Source: Propionibacteriaceae bacterium
Lineage (GTDB): Bacteria; Actinomycetota; Actinomycetes; Propionibacteriales; Propionibacteriaceae
Direction: 5' to 3'
Assembly (NCBI GenBank): GCA_030544185.1
Contig: JAUNRO010000037.1
Location: forward strand, 1-14,240
Length of the DNA: 14,240 nucleotides
A model generated the notes under the pieces. The model searched no databases. It saw only the letters and a list, made by a program, of their open reading frames with translations, and was not told the origin of the DNA. The position numbers and the translations under genes are program-made. Shown piece after piece: positions 1-6,949 of the stretch (the stretch's first letter is position 1; every line of letters begins with the position of its first letter).

Positions 1-98
1 CCGCACACCAAGACCCCGACCGCGGCCACATCGTCACCACCACCACCCCCACCGGGCACACCTATGAGTCCACCCAACCCCTCACCCCCGGCGACTGA
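1..98 (+). CDS. C-terminal end of a DUF222/HNH (13E12 repeat-like) protein, partial
   Basis: The reading frame starting at base 3 stays open from the window edge to the TGA at 96-98 and gives 31 residues, with a run of threonines followed by PTGHTYES and a TQPL end. A TPTGHTY-type motif preceded by threonines or tryptophan is how many actinobacterial DUF222-HNH endonuclease-like proteins end, just after the HNH motif. The HNH residues themselves would lie outside the window. In most actinobacteria the gene just before parA is rsmG (gidB); this tail does not look like RsmG. These 13E12-type genes are often multicopy and variably placed. The assignment rests on a short tail and is only moderately sure. 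Confidence 0.5.
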   Translation, partial: AHQDPDRGHIVTTTTPTGHTYESTQPLTPGD

Positions 99-162
99 AC
101 CTGCCGGATTTCAGCTGACGGGGCATCACGACGGGTGCTCGGCACGATGAATGACAGCCATG

Positions 163-178
163 TGTTTCACGTGAAACG
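163..178 (+). promoter_or_regulatory. parS: parS site 1 (ParB-binding centromere)
   Basis: TGTTTCACGTGAAACG contains the perfect 14-bp palindrome GTTTCACGTGAAAC at 164-177, the core parS sequence bound by chromosomal ParB. Only the last base departs from the 16-bp actinobacterial consensus. It lies upstream of parA. Confidence 0.93.
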
Positions 179-229
179 TCCTGGTGTGCCGACATCTGCC
201 GGAACTACGCCGATGGAACTACTCATTTG

Positions 230-245
230 TGTTTCACGTGAAACA
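230..245 (+). promoter_or_regulatory. parS: parS site 2 (ParB-binding centromere)
   Basis: TGTTTCACGTGAAACA is a full, perfect 16-bp parS palindrome. Its centre is 67 bp from that of site 1. It sits 14 bp before a long inverted repeat and about 100 bp before the parA start. Confidence 0.96.
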
Positions 246-258
246 ATCGCTGTGTGCG

Positions 259-305
259 CGACCTGGCCACCCCTGGCTTGGGCGGCCATGGGGGTGGCCA
301 GGTCG
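259..305. repeat. Perfect 15-bp inverted repeat upstream of parA
   Basis: CGACCTGGCCACCCC (259-273) is repeated as its exact reverse complement at 291-305, around a 17-nt loop. The loop can itself form a small TGGC/GCCA stem (274-277 with 285-288). There is no T-run after the right arm, so it is not a classical intrinsic terminator. It lies between parS site 2 and the parA ribosome binding site, immediately before a TACTGT -10-like hexamer at 308-313. It could be an operator, a U-tract-less terminator for the upstream gene, or a cruciform; the sequence does not decide which. Confidence 0.6.
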
Positions 306-346
306 GGTACTGTGACTCACCGCGCAAAGATCGATGGAAGGTGGCC

Positions 347-1579
347 ATGACCCGCGGAGACCAACACGGACTCGGTTGGCCGGCAGCAATGACCGGCGAG
401 CAGGACGGTCTCGGCTGGCCGATGAGGTCCTCGGCGGAGATGAAGACGGACGTCCAACCGGTCACGGAGCCGGCCGAGGACGCCGCAGCCCAGGCCGAAG
501 CCGAACTCCAGGCGATGCCGGACGCCTCCGAAGCGGGGCTTGCGCAGCAAATGGCGTCCGACAGCGCGACGCCCGACGCCGGTTCCGAGGATGACGCCGA
601 TTGGGCCCGGGTCCACTCAGCGACGCCGGAACCGACTCCGATCATTTCGGCGCCTGTTGGTCCGCGGCGCGCACAGTTCGACGTTCCCGAGGAAGGCCCC
701 GAACTGCCCGAGGGCGGGGAGACGCCGGTGCCCGAAGACGTTTCACGTGGAACTATCCCGGTGGTGGCTGCCCTACCGGCCCCACCGAGCACTCGGGTGA
801 TGGTCGTTGCCAACCAGAAGGGTGGCGTCGGCAAGACCACAACAGCCGTCAACCTCGCAGCAGCGTTGGCCTTGGGTGGCCTCCGGGTCCTCGTGGTGGA
901 CCTCGACCCGCAGGGGAACGCGTCGACCGCGTTGGGCATCGACCACGAGTCGGGCGTGCCAGGCACCTATGAGGTGCTGATCGAGGGTGCCGCGATCGCC
1001 GATCATGCGCAGCTGTCCGAGGAAGCCCCCAACCTCTGGGTGCTCCCGTCGACGATCGACCTCGCTGCAGCCGAGATCGAGCTCGTCTCCACCGTGGCCC
1101 GTGAGAATCGGCTGGCCAAGGCCCTGCGGGCCTATCTGAAGAGCAACGAGGTGGACTATGTCTTCCTCGATTGCCCGCCCTCGCTCGGACTGCTGACGTT
1201 GAACGCACTTGTTGCGGCCCGGGAGATCCTGATTCCGATCCAATGCGAGTACTACGCGCTGGAGGGCGTCTCCCAGCTCGTCAACACCGTCAACCTCGTG
1301 AAGGGCGAGCTCAATGACGAGCTCGAGCTCAGCACGGTGCTGCTGACGATGTTCGATGCGCGCACCCGTCTGGCTGCGCAGGTCACCGACGAAGTTCGGC
1401 GCCACTTCGCTGAGCAGACCCTGCATACGGTGATCCCACGATCGGTGCGGATCTCGGAGGCCCCGAGCTATGGCCAGACCGTGCTCACCTATCACCCGGA
1501 ATCCGTGGGCGCTGTTTGCTATCTGCGCGCTGCGGAAGAGATCGCCGTGCGTGGCGCGGCCAAGGAGGACGACCGATGA
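347..1579 (+). CDS. parA: ParA chromosome-partitioning ATPase with long N-terminal extension
   Basis: A deviant-Walker P-loop ATPase that positions ParB-parS complexes on the nucleoid during chromosome segregation. The protein has 410 residues from ATG 347, which has a GGAAGG ribosome binding site at 336-341. The deviant Walker A motif KGGVGKTT is at residues 158-165, the DLDPQGN switch motif begins at residue 185 and the Walker B segment DCPPS at residue 275. The ATPase body is typical, but residues 1 to about 150 form an extra acidic, Ala/Pro/Glu-rich region, probably disordered, with no family counterpart that I recognise. It starts with a short duplication (MT..G-LGWP). A second plausible start is GTG 728, with GGGGAG at 716-721; it would give a 283-residue ParA of ordinary length. 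A near-perfect parS lies inside the extension. The gene overlaps parB by 4 nt (ATGA). Family assignment is certain; the start is less so. Confidence 0.95.
   Translation: MTRGDQHGLGWPAAMTGEQDGLGWPMRSSAEMKTDVQPVTEPAEDAAAQAEAELQAMPDASEAGLAQQMASDSATPDAGSEDDADWARVHSATPEPTPIISAPVGPRRAQFDVPEEGPELPEGGETPVPEDVSRGTIPVVAALPAPPSTRVMVVANQKGGVGKTTTAVNLAAALALGGLRVLVVDLDPQGNASTALGIDHESGVPGTYEVLIEGAAIADHAQLSEEAPNLWVLPSTIDLAAAEIELVSTVARENRLAKALRAYLKSNEVDYVFLDCPPSLGLLTLNALVAAREILIPIQCEYYALEGVSQLVNTVNLVKGELNDELELSTVLLTMFDARTRLAAQVTDEVRRHFAEQTLHTVIPRSVRISEAPSYGQTVLTYHPESVGAVCYLRAAEEIAVRGAAKEDDR
716..730 (+). promoter_or_regulatory. Internal ribosome binding site and GTG start candidate within parA
   Basis: GGGGAG at 716-721 is followed after 6 nt by an in-frame GTG at 728-730. 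Translation from here would drop the acidic extension and yield a ParA of about 283 residues, the usual length. The signal is as good as the one in front of ATG 347, so either start or both may be used. Confidence 0.35.
739..754 (+). promoter_or_regulatory. parS: parS site 3, inside the parA coding region (one core mismatch)
   Basis: The core GTTTCACGTGGAAC at 740-753 differs from the parS palindrome by one base (G for A at position 11). It encodes part of the VSRGT segment at about residues 132-136, at the end of the N-terminal extension. Sites of this kind inside or beside parAB are common for chromosomal ParB. Confidence 0.75.
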
Positions 1580-2499
1580 CGACGATGCCCCGACGCAGCG
1601 GGCTGGGCCGTGGCCTGGGCCAGCTGATCCAGAACACCGATCCCGCGATCCAGCGTCACCGCCCAGTGGACGAGGTCATCGACTCCCAGAAGTCGACCCG
1701 GCGGGTGCCGGAGGGGTCCTACTATGCCGAGATCGCCGTCGACCACGTCACCCCCAACCCCAAGCAACCGCGGAGGGAGTTCGACGAGGATGAGCTCGCC
1801 GAGCTCGGCGAATCGATTCAGGAGGTCGGGCTGCTCCAGCCGATCGTTGTTCGTCCGCTGCCCGACCACCAGTTCGAACTGGTGATGGGTGAGCGGCGCT
1901 GGCGGGCCTTCCAGCAGGCCGGCCGGGACACGATTCCGGCGATCGTCCGGCGGACCGAGGACCACGACCTGCTTCGCGATGCACTGCTGGAGAACCTCCA
2001 CCGGGCGCAGCTCAATCCGCTCGAAGAGGCGAGCGCCTATCAGCAGCTGCTCGAAGACTTCGGCTGCACCCACGAGGAGCTATCGGCCCGCATCAAGCGT
2101 TCCCGCCCGCAGATCTCCAATACGATCCGTCTGTTGAAGCTGCCGGCGTCGGTCCAGCGCCGCGTCGCCGCGGGGGTGCTCAGCGCGGGCCACGCCCGCG
2201 CCCTCCTGGGGCTGGAGGATCAGCCCGCCCAGGAGCGCCTCGCCCAGCGCATCGTGGCCGAGGGGCTGTCGGTGCGAGCAACCGAGGAGATCGTGGCCCT
2301 CGGTGAGAGTGCACCGGAGGAGCGGGCGCCTCGCCAGCCCCGCGAGGCATCCCCGCGGGCGGTCGAACTCACCGCGTGGCTGTCCGATCGTTTCGAGACC
2401 CGGGCGCGGGTCGATCAGGGGAAGAGCAAGGGAAAGATCGTGATCGAGTTCGCCTCCGAGGACGACCTCGAGCGCATCATCGCTCTGATGAGCGGCTAA
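1576..2499 (+). CDS. parB: ParB chromosome-partitioning protein (CTP-dependent parS clamp)
   Basis: ParB binds parS, hydrolyses CTP and spreads as a sliding clamp, forming the centromere complex moved by ParA. The protein has 307 residues, normal for the family. It shows the basic N-terminus with [12 protein letters not shown], the GERRWR box (residues 105-110) used in CTP binding, the [14 protein letters not shown] segment (from residue 139), a helix-turn-helix at about 166-190 and a C-terminal dimerisation domain at about 258-307. The start is ATG 1576, which overlaps the parA stop in an ATGA, with AAGGAGGA at 1562-1569 as ribosome binding site. Translational coupling to parA is therefore likely. 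The convergent neighbour ends only 15 nt beyond the stop. Nothing essential appears to be missing. Confidence 0.97.
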   Translation: MTTMPRRSGLGRGLGQLIQNTDPAIQRHRPVDEVIDSQKSTRRVPEGSYYAEIAVDHVTPNPKQPRREFDEDELAELGESIQEVGLLQPIVVRPLPDHQFELVMGERRWRAFQQAGRDTIPAIVRRTEDHDLLRDALLENLHRAQLNPLEEASAYQQLLEDFGCTHEELSARIKRSRPQISNTIRLLKLPASVQRRVAAGVLSAGHARALLGLEDQPAQERLAQRIVAEGLSVRATEEIVALGESAPEERAPRQPREASPRAVELTAWLSDRFETRARVDQGKSKGKIVIEFASEDDLERIIALMSG

Positions 2500-2514
2500 C
2501 AGCCGGTCTGAGCC

Positions 2515-2898
2515 TCAGCGCACCGCGGTCTGCTGCTGTTCCGCAGCGGCCAGCTTCGCCCGCACGTCCTTCGTCGCGAAATGCTCGGCGACGAAAGACA
2601 GGAAGGGCACCGTGCCGGCGAGAGCGATGGCCAACAGTCGCTTCCACGTCCACTTCACCCGAATGCCCAGATAGACCGCGCTGATGAGCAGGATCATGTA
2701 GAGCCAGCCATGGGCCACGCCGCACACCGTGTTGATCTGTCCACCGATGGCGTTGAGATTGGGATCGAACGCCCAATACTTCAGGGGCAGCCCGATGCAG
2801 ATCAGCACGACCAACAGCACGCCCACGACATAGGCCATGATCCGATACAACGTCAGGGCTTTGCGCACCGTCTTGACGTCCACAGCTTCGCTCCTCAT
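2515..2898 (-). CDS. DUF3817 integral membrane protein
   Basis: A small three-helix membrane protein of 127 residues. It carries the features of the DUF3817 family: an N-terminal LTLYRIMAYVVG segment leading into the first helix (about 20-40), the GLPLKY loop, a histidine-containing second helix (AHGWLYM, about 62-82), and a third helix ending in GTVPFLSFVAE. The function of the family is unknown. It follows the SURF1 gene directly. Three starts are possible: GTG 2913, overlapping the SURF1 stop in a GTGA; ATG 2898, with GGAGG 3 nt upstream; and GTG 2883, with GAGGAG 7 nt upstream, which best matches how family members begin. I list ATG 2898 as a compromise. Co-transcription with SURF1 is likely and hints at a role in respiratory membranes, which is only inference. 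Confidence 0.85.
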   Translation of the reverse strand: MRSEAVDVKTVRKALTLYRIMAYVVGVLLVVLICIGLPLKYWAFDPNLNAIGGQINTVCGVAHGWLYMILLISAVYLGIRVKWTWKRLLAIALAGTVPFLSFVAEHFATKDVRAKLAAAEQQQTAVR

Positions 2899-2909
2899 CG
2901 ACCTCCGGA

Positions 2910-3731
2910 TCACCCGACCGGTGGCTTGTCCACAGTAGTCGGCTCCGACTCCCCCGCCAGGATCGGTCCAGCGGGCCCGGTTGTGGACACTTCTCCATGG
3001 TTCTCCACAGTTTCCCCAGGGTCATCCACAGTTTCTGTGGACAACGCCATGAATCCGGTGCCCGTCGCGGCATCCCGGGACAGCTTGATCGTGGCCGCGA
3101 TCGCTGCGGCCGCGAAGATCCACCACTGCAGCGCATAACCTTGGCTCCGTGCATGTCCCGCGTTGCTGGGCAGCTCCACCTGGGCTGGTGCCAGATTCTG
3201 GGCCTGAGCGTCGGGGGCATCCAGCACGATGAACCCCGACACCATCGGTTGCGACCAGATCTGGGCGATCCGCGCCAGGCGCACCGAGGCGATCTGACCC
3301 TCAGGCAGTTCTGTTTCCGGTTCCCCCTCGGTCGGCAACAGAATCCCGCGCTGGGTGAGCGGCCCGGCCGGCGGCGGACTCGGCGTACCCCGCGCCTCAC
3401 CCCGGACCACGGGCACGATCGACCCGTCGGCGAGCTCGAGCGCAGTCAGCACGCGGAAACTCGACGGGTCCCGATGGTCAGGGACGAGCAACTGCTCCTC
3501 GGGGAGGTAGGTGCCGTGCGCCTCGACCATGCGGCCATAGCCGTCGGTCGGCATCTCGCCGACCGGGGCGACGTCGGCAAGCTGCACGGCTGGCTCGTTC
3601 ATCCGGGCGATCAGGGCCTCCTGACCCTGGTGACGAAACGATTCCATCTGCCACAGGCCAAGACCCAGCATGACGGCGGTCACGAGCATCCCGATCGACC
3701 AGATAAGGACTTGTTGGCGGCGCTTGTTCAT
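2910..3731 (-). CDS. SURF1 family protein (cytochrome oxidase assembly)
   Basis: SURF1 proteins help insert heme a into subunit I of aa3-type cytochrome c oxidase and act in the cytoplasmic membrane. The protein has 273 residues with the family layout: an N-terminal helix (about 8-27) ending in the conserved GLWQ, an extracytoplasmic domain containing GTYLPEEQLLVPD (GxY...LV) and a PVVRG strand, and a second helix (about 199-217) opened by LQWWIFA. After it comes an unusual tail of about 55 residues (218-273), rich in T, V, D, E and P. The tail DNA carries a cluster of DnaA boxes. ATG 3731 has no Shine-Dalgarno sequence but has TAGAAT 8 nt upstream, which suggests a leaderless mRNA. An upstream start at 3794 is unlikely because it would lie beyond this promoter and inside the divergent gene. 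Confidence 0.88.
   Translation of the reverse strand: MNKRRQQVLIWSIGMLVTAVMLGLGLWQMESFRHQGQEALIARMNEPAVQLADVAPVGEMPTDGYGRMVEAHGTYLPEEQLLVPDHRDPSSFRVLTALELADGSIVPVVRGEARGTPSPPPAGPLTQRGILLPTEGEPETELPEGQIASVRLARIAQIWSQPMVSGFIVLDAPDAQAQNLAPAQVELPSNAGHARSQGYALQWWIFAAAAIAATIKLSRDAATGTGFMALSTETVDDPGETVENHGEVSTTGPAGPILAGESEPTTVDKPPVG
2926..3044. promoter_or_regulatory. Cluster of five DnaA boxes inside the 3' end of the SURF1 gene
   Basis: The high-G+C actinobacterial DnaA box is TTGTCCACA, loosely YYRTCCACA. Two perfect copies are seen: plus strand 2926-2934 and minus strand 3036-3044. TCATCCACA on the plus strand at 3022-3030 fits the loose consensus. Two more copies differ by one base: minus-strand GTGTCCACA at 2982-2990 and plus-strand TTCTCCACA at 3001-3009. 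An isolated weaker copy, TTGTCCACG, is at 3787-3795. I saw no other perfect copy in the window. Such clusters outside oriC can titrate DnaA (datA in E. coli, comparable clusters in Bacillus and Streptomyces); that role here is inferred. Confidence 0.65.
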
Positions 3732-3739
3732 CGGGCCAC

Positions 3740-3745
3740 ATTCTA
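3740..3745 (-). promoter_or_regulatory. -10 element (TAGAAT) of a leaderless SURF1 promoter
   Basis: On the minus strand TAGAAT is followed by 8 nt and then the ATG of SURF1, with no Shine-Dalgarno sequence between. This spacing puts transcription start at or next to the start codon. No convincing -35 was seen. Confidence 0.5.
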
Positions 3746-3749
3746 CGAT
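3744..3749 (+). promoter_or_regulatory. -10 element (TACGAT) of a leaderless promoter for the rightward operon
   Basis: TACGAT fits TAnnnT and is followed by 6 nt and then ATG 3756. It shares the central TA dinucleotide with the minus-strand TAGAAT of SURF1, so the two -10 elements overlap back to back. Confidence 0.4.
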
Positions 3750-3755
3750 GGCCCC

Positions 3756-3932
3756 ATGAATGACGGTTCCCGCTATGACGGACCCTTTGTCCACGTGATC
3801 GGTGACGAGGATCTCCTGAAGCCAACCCCGGTGCGGATCGGCTGGCTCCTGGCCGGACTGGCCCTCGCGATCGGTCTGGGGTTCGCGTTGGGCCTGGCCC
3901 AGCCCCGCCGCCGCCCGGTTGCGCCCGAGTGA
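3756..3932 (+). CDS. Small single-pass membrane protein (58 aa), hypothetical
   Basis: I do not recognise this protein. It begins MNDGSRYDGPF, has an acidic-to-neutral N-terminal half of about 25 residues, one strong hydrophobic helix (about 29-50, GWLLAGLALAIGLGFALGLA) and a short basic, proline-rich tail (QPRRRPVAPE). By the positive-inside rule the tail should be cytoplasmic. It is divergent from SURF1, with 24 nt between the start codons, and its TGA overlaps the ATG of the GNAT gene (TGATG), so it looks like the first gene of a four-gene operon. Support for it being real comes from the operon-like overlap, a -10-like element at leaderless spacing, and a clean membrane helix. It is short enough to be missed by gene finders. 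Confidence 0.65.
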   Translation: MNDGSRYDGPFVHVIGDEDLLKPTPVRIGWLLAGLALAIGLGFALGLAQPRRRPVAPE

Positions 3933-4576
3933 TGAGCAGACCCCGGATCCGCAGACTCGGCGTCCCCGATCTGCACCGTCTGCCGCCCACCTGTCCGACG
4001 TGCCCCATCGGACCGGAGCGGCAGCCCGGACTGGACCCGTCGGCGAACGGAGCGGCCACGTGGGCGCGCGCCGCGGAGGCGGATTGGGGCTTCTGCGGCT
4101 TGAGCCTCACCCAGGCGGAGCGGATCGTGGCCTATCTGCTCGTCTCCTCACCGCTGCACGTCCCCCGGGCCGGGCCGCAGAGCGGGTTCGGTCTGAACCC
4201 GGATGCGGCGGTGGTGATGTCGATCCGGGTTCTTCCGGAGTACGCCGGATCGGGCTTCGGTCGGCAACTCGTTCAGGCCGCGGCCGCCCGGATGACCCGG
4301 ACCCAGTTCCGCGCCTTGGAGGTCCGCGGCAGCCACACCAGTGGCGCCTGCGCGATCCCGCCTGTCGATTTTCTGGAGGCCGTCGGGTTTCACATGATCG
4401 ACCCGCACCCGCTGCACCCACGGCTGCGCCTGGAGTTCTCCCGGACCGCGCGCTGGGCGCCCAACCTGGCGCCTGCCCTCGACCGCGTCCTCACCTGGGC
4501 ACGCCCACTTCCGCCAGCCGAACCTGCCAGTAGGACCCAACCGCAGCCGAGGACCGGGCTAGGCTCCCACTCATGA
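3932..4576 (+). CDS. GNAT family N-acetyltransferase
   Basis: A protein of 214 residues with the Gcn5-related acetyltransferase fold, which transfers acetyl from acetyl-CoA to an amine; the substrate is unknown. The acetyl-CoA motif A is visible as [21 protein letters not shown], with the glycine-rich pyrophosphate loop AGSGFG, followed by an AAAARM helix. Later come the typical DFLEAVGF and HPRLRLEF segments. The overall pattern, including a cysteine pair near the N-terminus (CPTC) and PLHVPRA, resembles a GNAT protein I recall from the parB-trxA region of many actinobacteria, so this may be the syntenic copy. The start is ATG 3932, overlapping the upstream stop by 1 nt (GTG 3929 is an alternative). 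The last 20 residues are low-complexity and overlap the rraA start (ATGA) and its probable promoter. Confidence 0.85.
   Translation: MSRPRIRRLGVPDLHRLPPTCPTCPIGPERQPGLDPSANGAATWARAAEADWGFCGLSLTQAERIVAYLLVSSPLHVPRAGPQSGFGLNPDAAVVMSIRVLPEYAGSGFGRQLVQAAAARMTRTQFRALEVRGSHTSGACAIPPVDFLEAVGFHMIDPHPLHPRLRLEFSRTARWAPNLAPALDRVLTWARPLPPAEPASRTQPQPRTGLGSHS
4560..4565 (+). promoter_or_regulatory. -10 element (TAGGCT) for a leaderless rraA transcript
   Basis: TAGGCT matches a strong actinobacterial -10 hexamer and lies 7 nt before ATG 4573, the spacing of leaderless promoters. There is no Shine-Dalgarno sequence in this gap. It would be an internal promoter of the operon, inside the end of the GNAT gene. 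Confidence 0.45.
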
Positions 4577-5049
4577 TCGAACCCAAGGGAACAGCTGACC
4601 TCGTCGACGAGATCGGACCCGATGTCCGCAGCTGTGACACCCAGTTCCAGACCATGGGCGGCCGCGAACAATTCGCGGGCCGCATCGTCACCGTGCAGTG
4701 CCACCAGGACAACGCCCTGCTGAAGTCCGTGCTCGGCGAGCCCGGCGAGGGCCGAGTGCTCGTCATCGACGGTGGGGCCAGCGTGCATACGGCGCTGGTC
4801 GGTGACCTGATCGCCGAGCTCGGTCGCTCCAACGGCTGGTCCGGGGTCATCGTCCACGGCGCGATCCGGGATTCCGCGATCATTCGCGACATGGAGTTCG
4901 GTTGCAAGGCCCTGGGCACCAATCCGCGCAAGTCCACCAAGACCGGCGCCGGCGAGCGTGACGTGGTGGTCTCCTTCGGCGGGGTCGAGTTCGTCCCCGG
5001 CGAGGTGCTCTATGCCGACGCCGACGGCATCGTCGTCCGTTCCGAATGA
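4573..5049 (+). CDS. rraA: RraA family protein (RNase E regulator-like / class II aldolase-like)
   Basis: A 158-residue protein of the RraA family, close to the usual 160. The pattern is clear: TADLVDEIG at the N-terminus, FGGR-like [40 protein letters not shown], the GAIRD segment (R99, D100), [10 protein letters not shown], and the C-terminal [20 protein letters not shown]. In E. coli RraA inhibits RNase E. Relatives that keep the RD pair, as this one does, can act as metal-dependent 4-hydroxy-4-methyl-2-oxoglutarate aldolases or oxaloacetate decarboxylases. The sequence alone does not separate these roles. It overlaps both the GNAT gene before it and the peptidase gene after it by 4 nt (ATGA), so the three are translationally linked. 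Confidence 0.92.
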   Translation: MIEPKGTADLVDEIGPDVRSCDTQFQTMGGREQFAGRIVTVQCHQDNALLKSVLGEPGEGRVLVIDGGASVHTALVGDLIAELGRSNGWSGVIVHGAIRDSAIIRDMEFGCKALGTNPRKSTKTGAGERDVVVSFGGVEFVPGEVLYADADGIVVRSE

Positions 5050-6935
5050 CTGCTCAGACGCCGTTTGGCGCGTGGGTGTCGCCGATCACCACCGATCTGC
5101 TCACCGCGGGCCAGGTTGGGCTGTCCGAGGCCTGCGTCGACGGCGACGCTGTCTATTGGCTGGAATCCCGGGCGGACCAGCGTGGTCGCTCCAGCCTCTG
5201 GCGGGAGGCGGGCGGCACGCGCGCCGAGGTCACCCCGGACCACTACGTGCGGACGGCCGTGCACGAATATGGCGGTGGGGCCTATGACGTCGCCGATGGC
5301 TTCGTCGTCTTCTCGAGCTTCCCCGACGGCGTCGTCCGGGTGGTCGCCCCGGGTGCCGAGCCGGTCGCGTTGACCGATGGTTCGAAGAGGTACGCCGGAC
5401 TGCGCGTCTATCCCGAACTCGACCTCGTCCTCGCGGTCAGAGAGGACCACACTGGCGGCGGTGAGGCGGTGGCGAGCATCGTCGCGCTCAGCCTGTCCGG
5501 CGGAACCGAGGACGTGCTCGTCCAGGGTGCCGACTTCTATGCCGGGCCCTGCCTGGGCCCCGACGCGCAGCTCGCGTGGTGGGAGTGGCAGCACCCGAAC
5601 ATGCCCTGGGACACCACCACCATGCGGGTGGGCCGGCTCGTCGGGCGCGAGGTCGTCGACATCGTCACGGTCGCGCACGCAGAGCGGGTGTCCGCCGTTC
5701 ACCCGGCGTGGCTCGGGGACGGGCGCCTGGTCTTCCTGTCCGATGCCTCCGGCTATTGGAACTTCCACGTGTTCGACGGCAGTGATGCGGTGCCGCTGCA
5801 CGATGAGCCCTTCGACTTCTGTGATCCCGCCTGGCGGCTGACGCGTGAGCCCTTCGCGTGCCTCGCCGATGGCCGGATCCTCTGCACGTGGCTGGACGGT
5901 GGGATCGCCCGCTTGGGCGTACTCACCGGTGACCGGCTCGAGCCCCTGCCCACCGGGCAGATCAGCGTGTCCGGCCTGGCTGCCTCGCCCACGCGGGCGG
6001 CCATGGTGGTCGGGTACGCCACCAGTCCGCGCGTGGTCGCCGAACTCGATGTCGCCGCCGGCGGCCTGCTGGAGCTGCGGCGCTCGACGGACATGGAGGT
6101 GAACCCGGCCTATCTCTCCACCGCCCAGCCCATCACGGTCGGCAACCCGCCGGTGCACGCCTGGTACTACCCACCCACAAACCCCGACCACCGAGCCCCC
6201 GAATCGGAGCTGCCTCCGCTGCGGGTCCTCTCCCATGGCGGACCGACGGGATTCTCGGCGCCGGCCCTGCGGTTGGAATACCAGTACTGGACCTCTCGGG
6301 GCTATGCGATCGCGGACGTGAACTACGGCGGATCGAGCGGCTATGGCCGGGCCTATCGGGAGCGTCTGAACGGTCGGTGGGGACTGGTCGACGTCGACGA
6401 CTGCGTGACGGTCGCGCAGGAACTGGCGGCGGCCGGTCTGGCCGACCCCGCGCGGACGTATATCGAGGGCGCGTCGGCCGGGGGTTATACGACGCTAAGG
6501 GCGCTCACCACGACGTCAGTGTTCGCCGCCGGCATCAGCCATTACGGTGTCGGTGACCTCGCTGCGCTCGCGCGCGACACGCACAAGTTCGAGTCGCGCT
6601 ATCTCGATGGCCTGGTCGGACCGTGGCCGGCAGACGAGCAGGTCTATTGGGAGCGGTCACCGATTCACCATCTGGACCGGCTCGATGCCCCGATGCTCAT
6701 CCTGCAGGGCACCGAGGACAAGGTGGTCCTGCCCAACCAGGCGGAGGAGATGGCCGCCGCCGTGCGGGCCAAGGCGCTGCCGTGTGCCCTGATCATGTTC
6801 GAGGGTGAGGGCCATGGCTTCCGGGCGGCCGAGGCGATCAGCCGGACGCTGGAGGCGAGCCAGTCGTTCCTCGGCCGGGTCTTCGGGTTCACACCCGCCG
6901 ATCAGGTGGAACCGCTGGATCTGGGCGGCGGCTGA
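5046..6935 (+). CDS. S9 family serine peptidase (prolyl oligopeptidase-type)
   Basis: A 629-residue S9-family (dipeptidyl/acylaminoacyl peptidase-like) hydrolase. An N-terminal beta-propeller-like region (about 20-340) contains repeated strands such as VVDIVTVA and [17 protein letters not shown] and gates access in this family. The C-terminal alpha/beta-hydrolase domain (about 370-620) has SHGGPTGF for the oxyanion region, the nucleophile elbow GASAGG with S477, the acid in LQGTEDKVV (D558) and the catalytic histidine in GEGHGF (H590). No signal peptide is visible, so it is probably cytoplasmic and acts on short peptides. ATG 5046 overlaps the rraA stop (ATGA). The gene ends 1 nt from the stop of the convergent flavin-reductase gene. 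Confidence 0.94.
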   Translation: MTAQTPFGAWVSPITTDLLTAGQVGLSEACVDGDAVYWLESRADQRGRSSLWREAGGTRAEVTPDHYVRTAVHEYGGGAYDVADGFVVFSSFPDGVVRVVAPGAEPVALTDGSKRYAGLRVYPELDLVLAVREDHTGGGEAVASIVALSLSGGTEDVLVQGADFYAGPCLGPDAQLAWWEWQHPNMPWDTTTMRVGRLVGREVVDIVTVAHAERVSAVHPAWLGDGRLVFLSDASGYWNFHVFDGSDAVPLHDEPFDFCDPAWRLTREPFACLADGRILCTWLDGGIARLGVLTGDRLEPLPTGQISVSGLAASPTRAAMVVGYATSPRVVAELDVAAGGLLELRRSTDMEVNPAYLSTAQPITVGNPPVHAWYYPPTNPDHRAPESELPPLRVLSHGGPTGFSAPALRLEYQYWTSRGYAIADVNYGGSSGYGRAYRERLNGRWGLVDVDDCVTVAQELAAAGLADPARTYIEGASAGGYTTLRALTTTSVFAAGISHYGVGDLAALARDTHKFESRYLDGLVGPWPADEQVYWERSPIHHLDRLDAPMLILQGTEDKVVLPNQAEEMAAAVRAKALPCALIMFEGEGHGFRAAEAISRTLEASQSFLGRVFGFTPADQVEPLDLGGG

Positions 6936-6949
6936 CTCACTCGGTGAGT
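6935..6949. terminator. Short hairpin between two convergent genes, possible bidirectional terminator
   Basis: ACTCAC (6935-6940) and GTGAGT (6944-6949) form a perfect 6-bp stem around a TCG loop exactly where the S9 peptidase gene and the flavin-reductase gene meet. There is no T-run, so its strength as a terminator is doubtful. Confidence 0.25.

Noticed and set aside
254..346. Extending parA upstream to GTG 254
   Set aside because: The extra 31 codons run through the inverted repeat and the -10-like hexamer and have no ribosome binding site; ATG 347 has a good one.
135..350. 71-codon plus-strand frame across the parS region
   Set aside because: Its sequence is dictated by the two parS sites and the inverted repeat, it has no ribosome binding site and it resembles no known protein.
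223..966. Long minus-strand open frame opposite the 5' half of parA, and similar long antisense frames at 2477-3400, 4148-4540, 5010-6236 and 11016-12071
   Set aside because: These are mirror frames of high-G+C coding genes. Their translations are R/G/P-rich without recognisable domains, while the other strand holds clear genes.
2493..2505. Small hairpin CGGCT-AAC-AGCCG at the parB stop
   Set aside because: A 5-bp stem with no T-run is too weak to call a terminator between parB and DUF3817.
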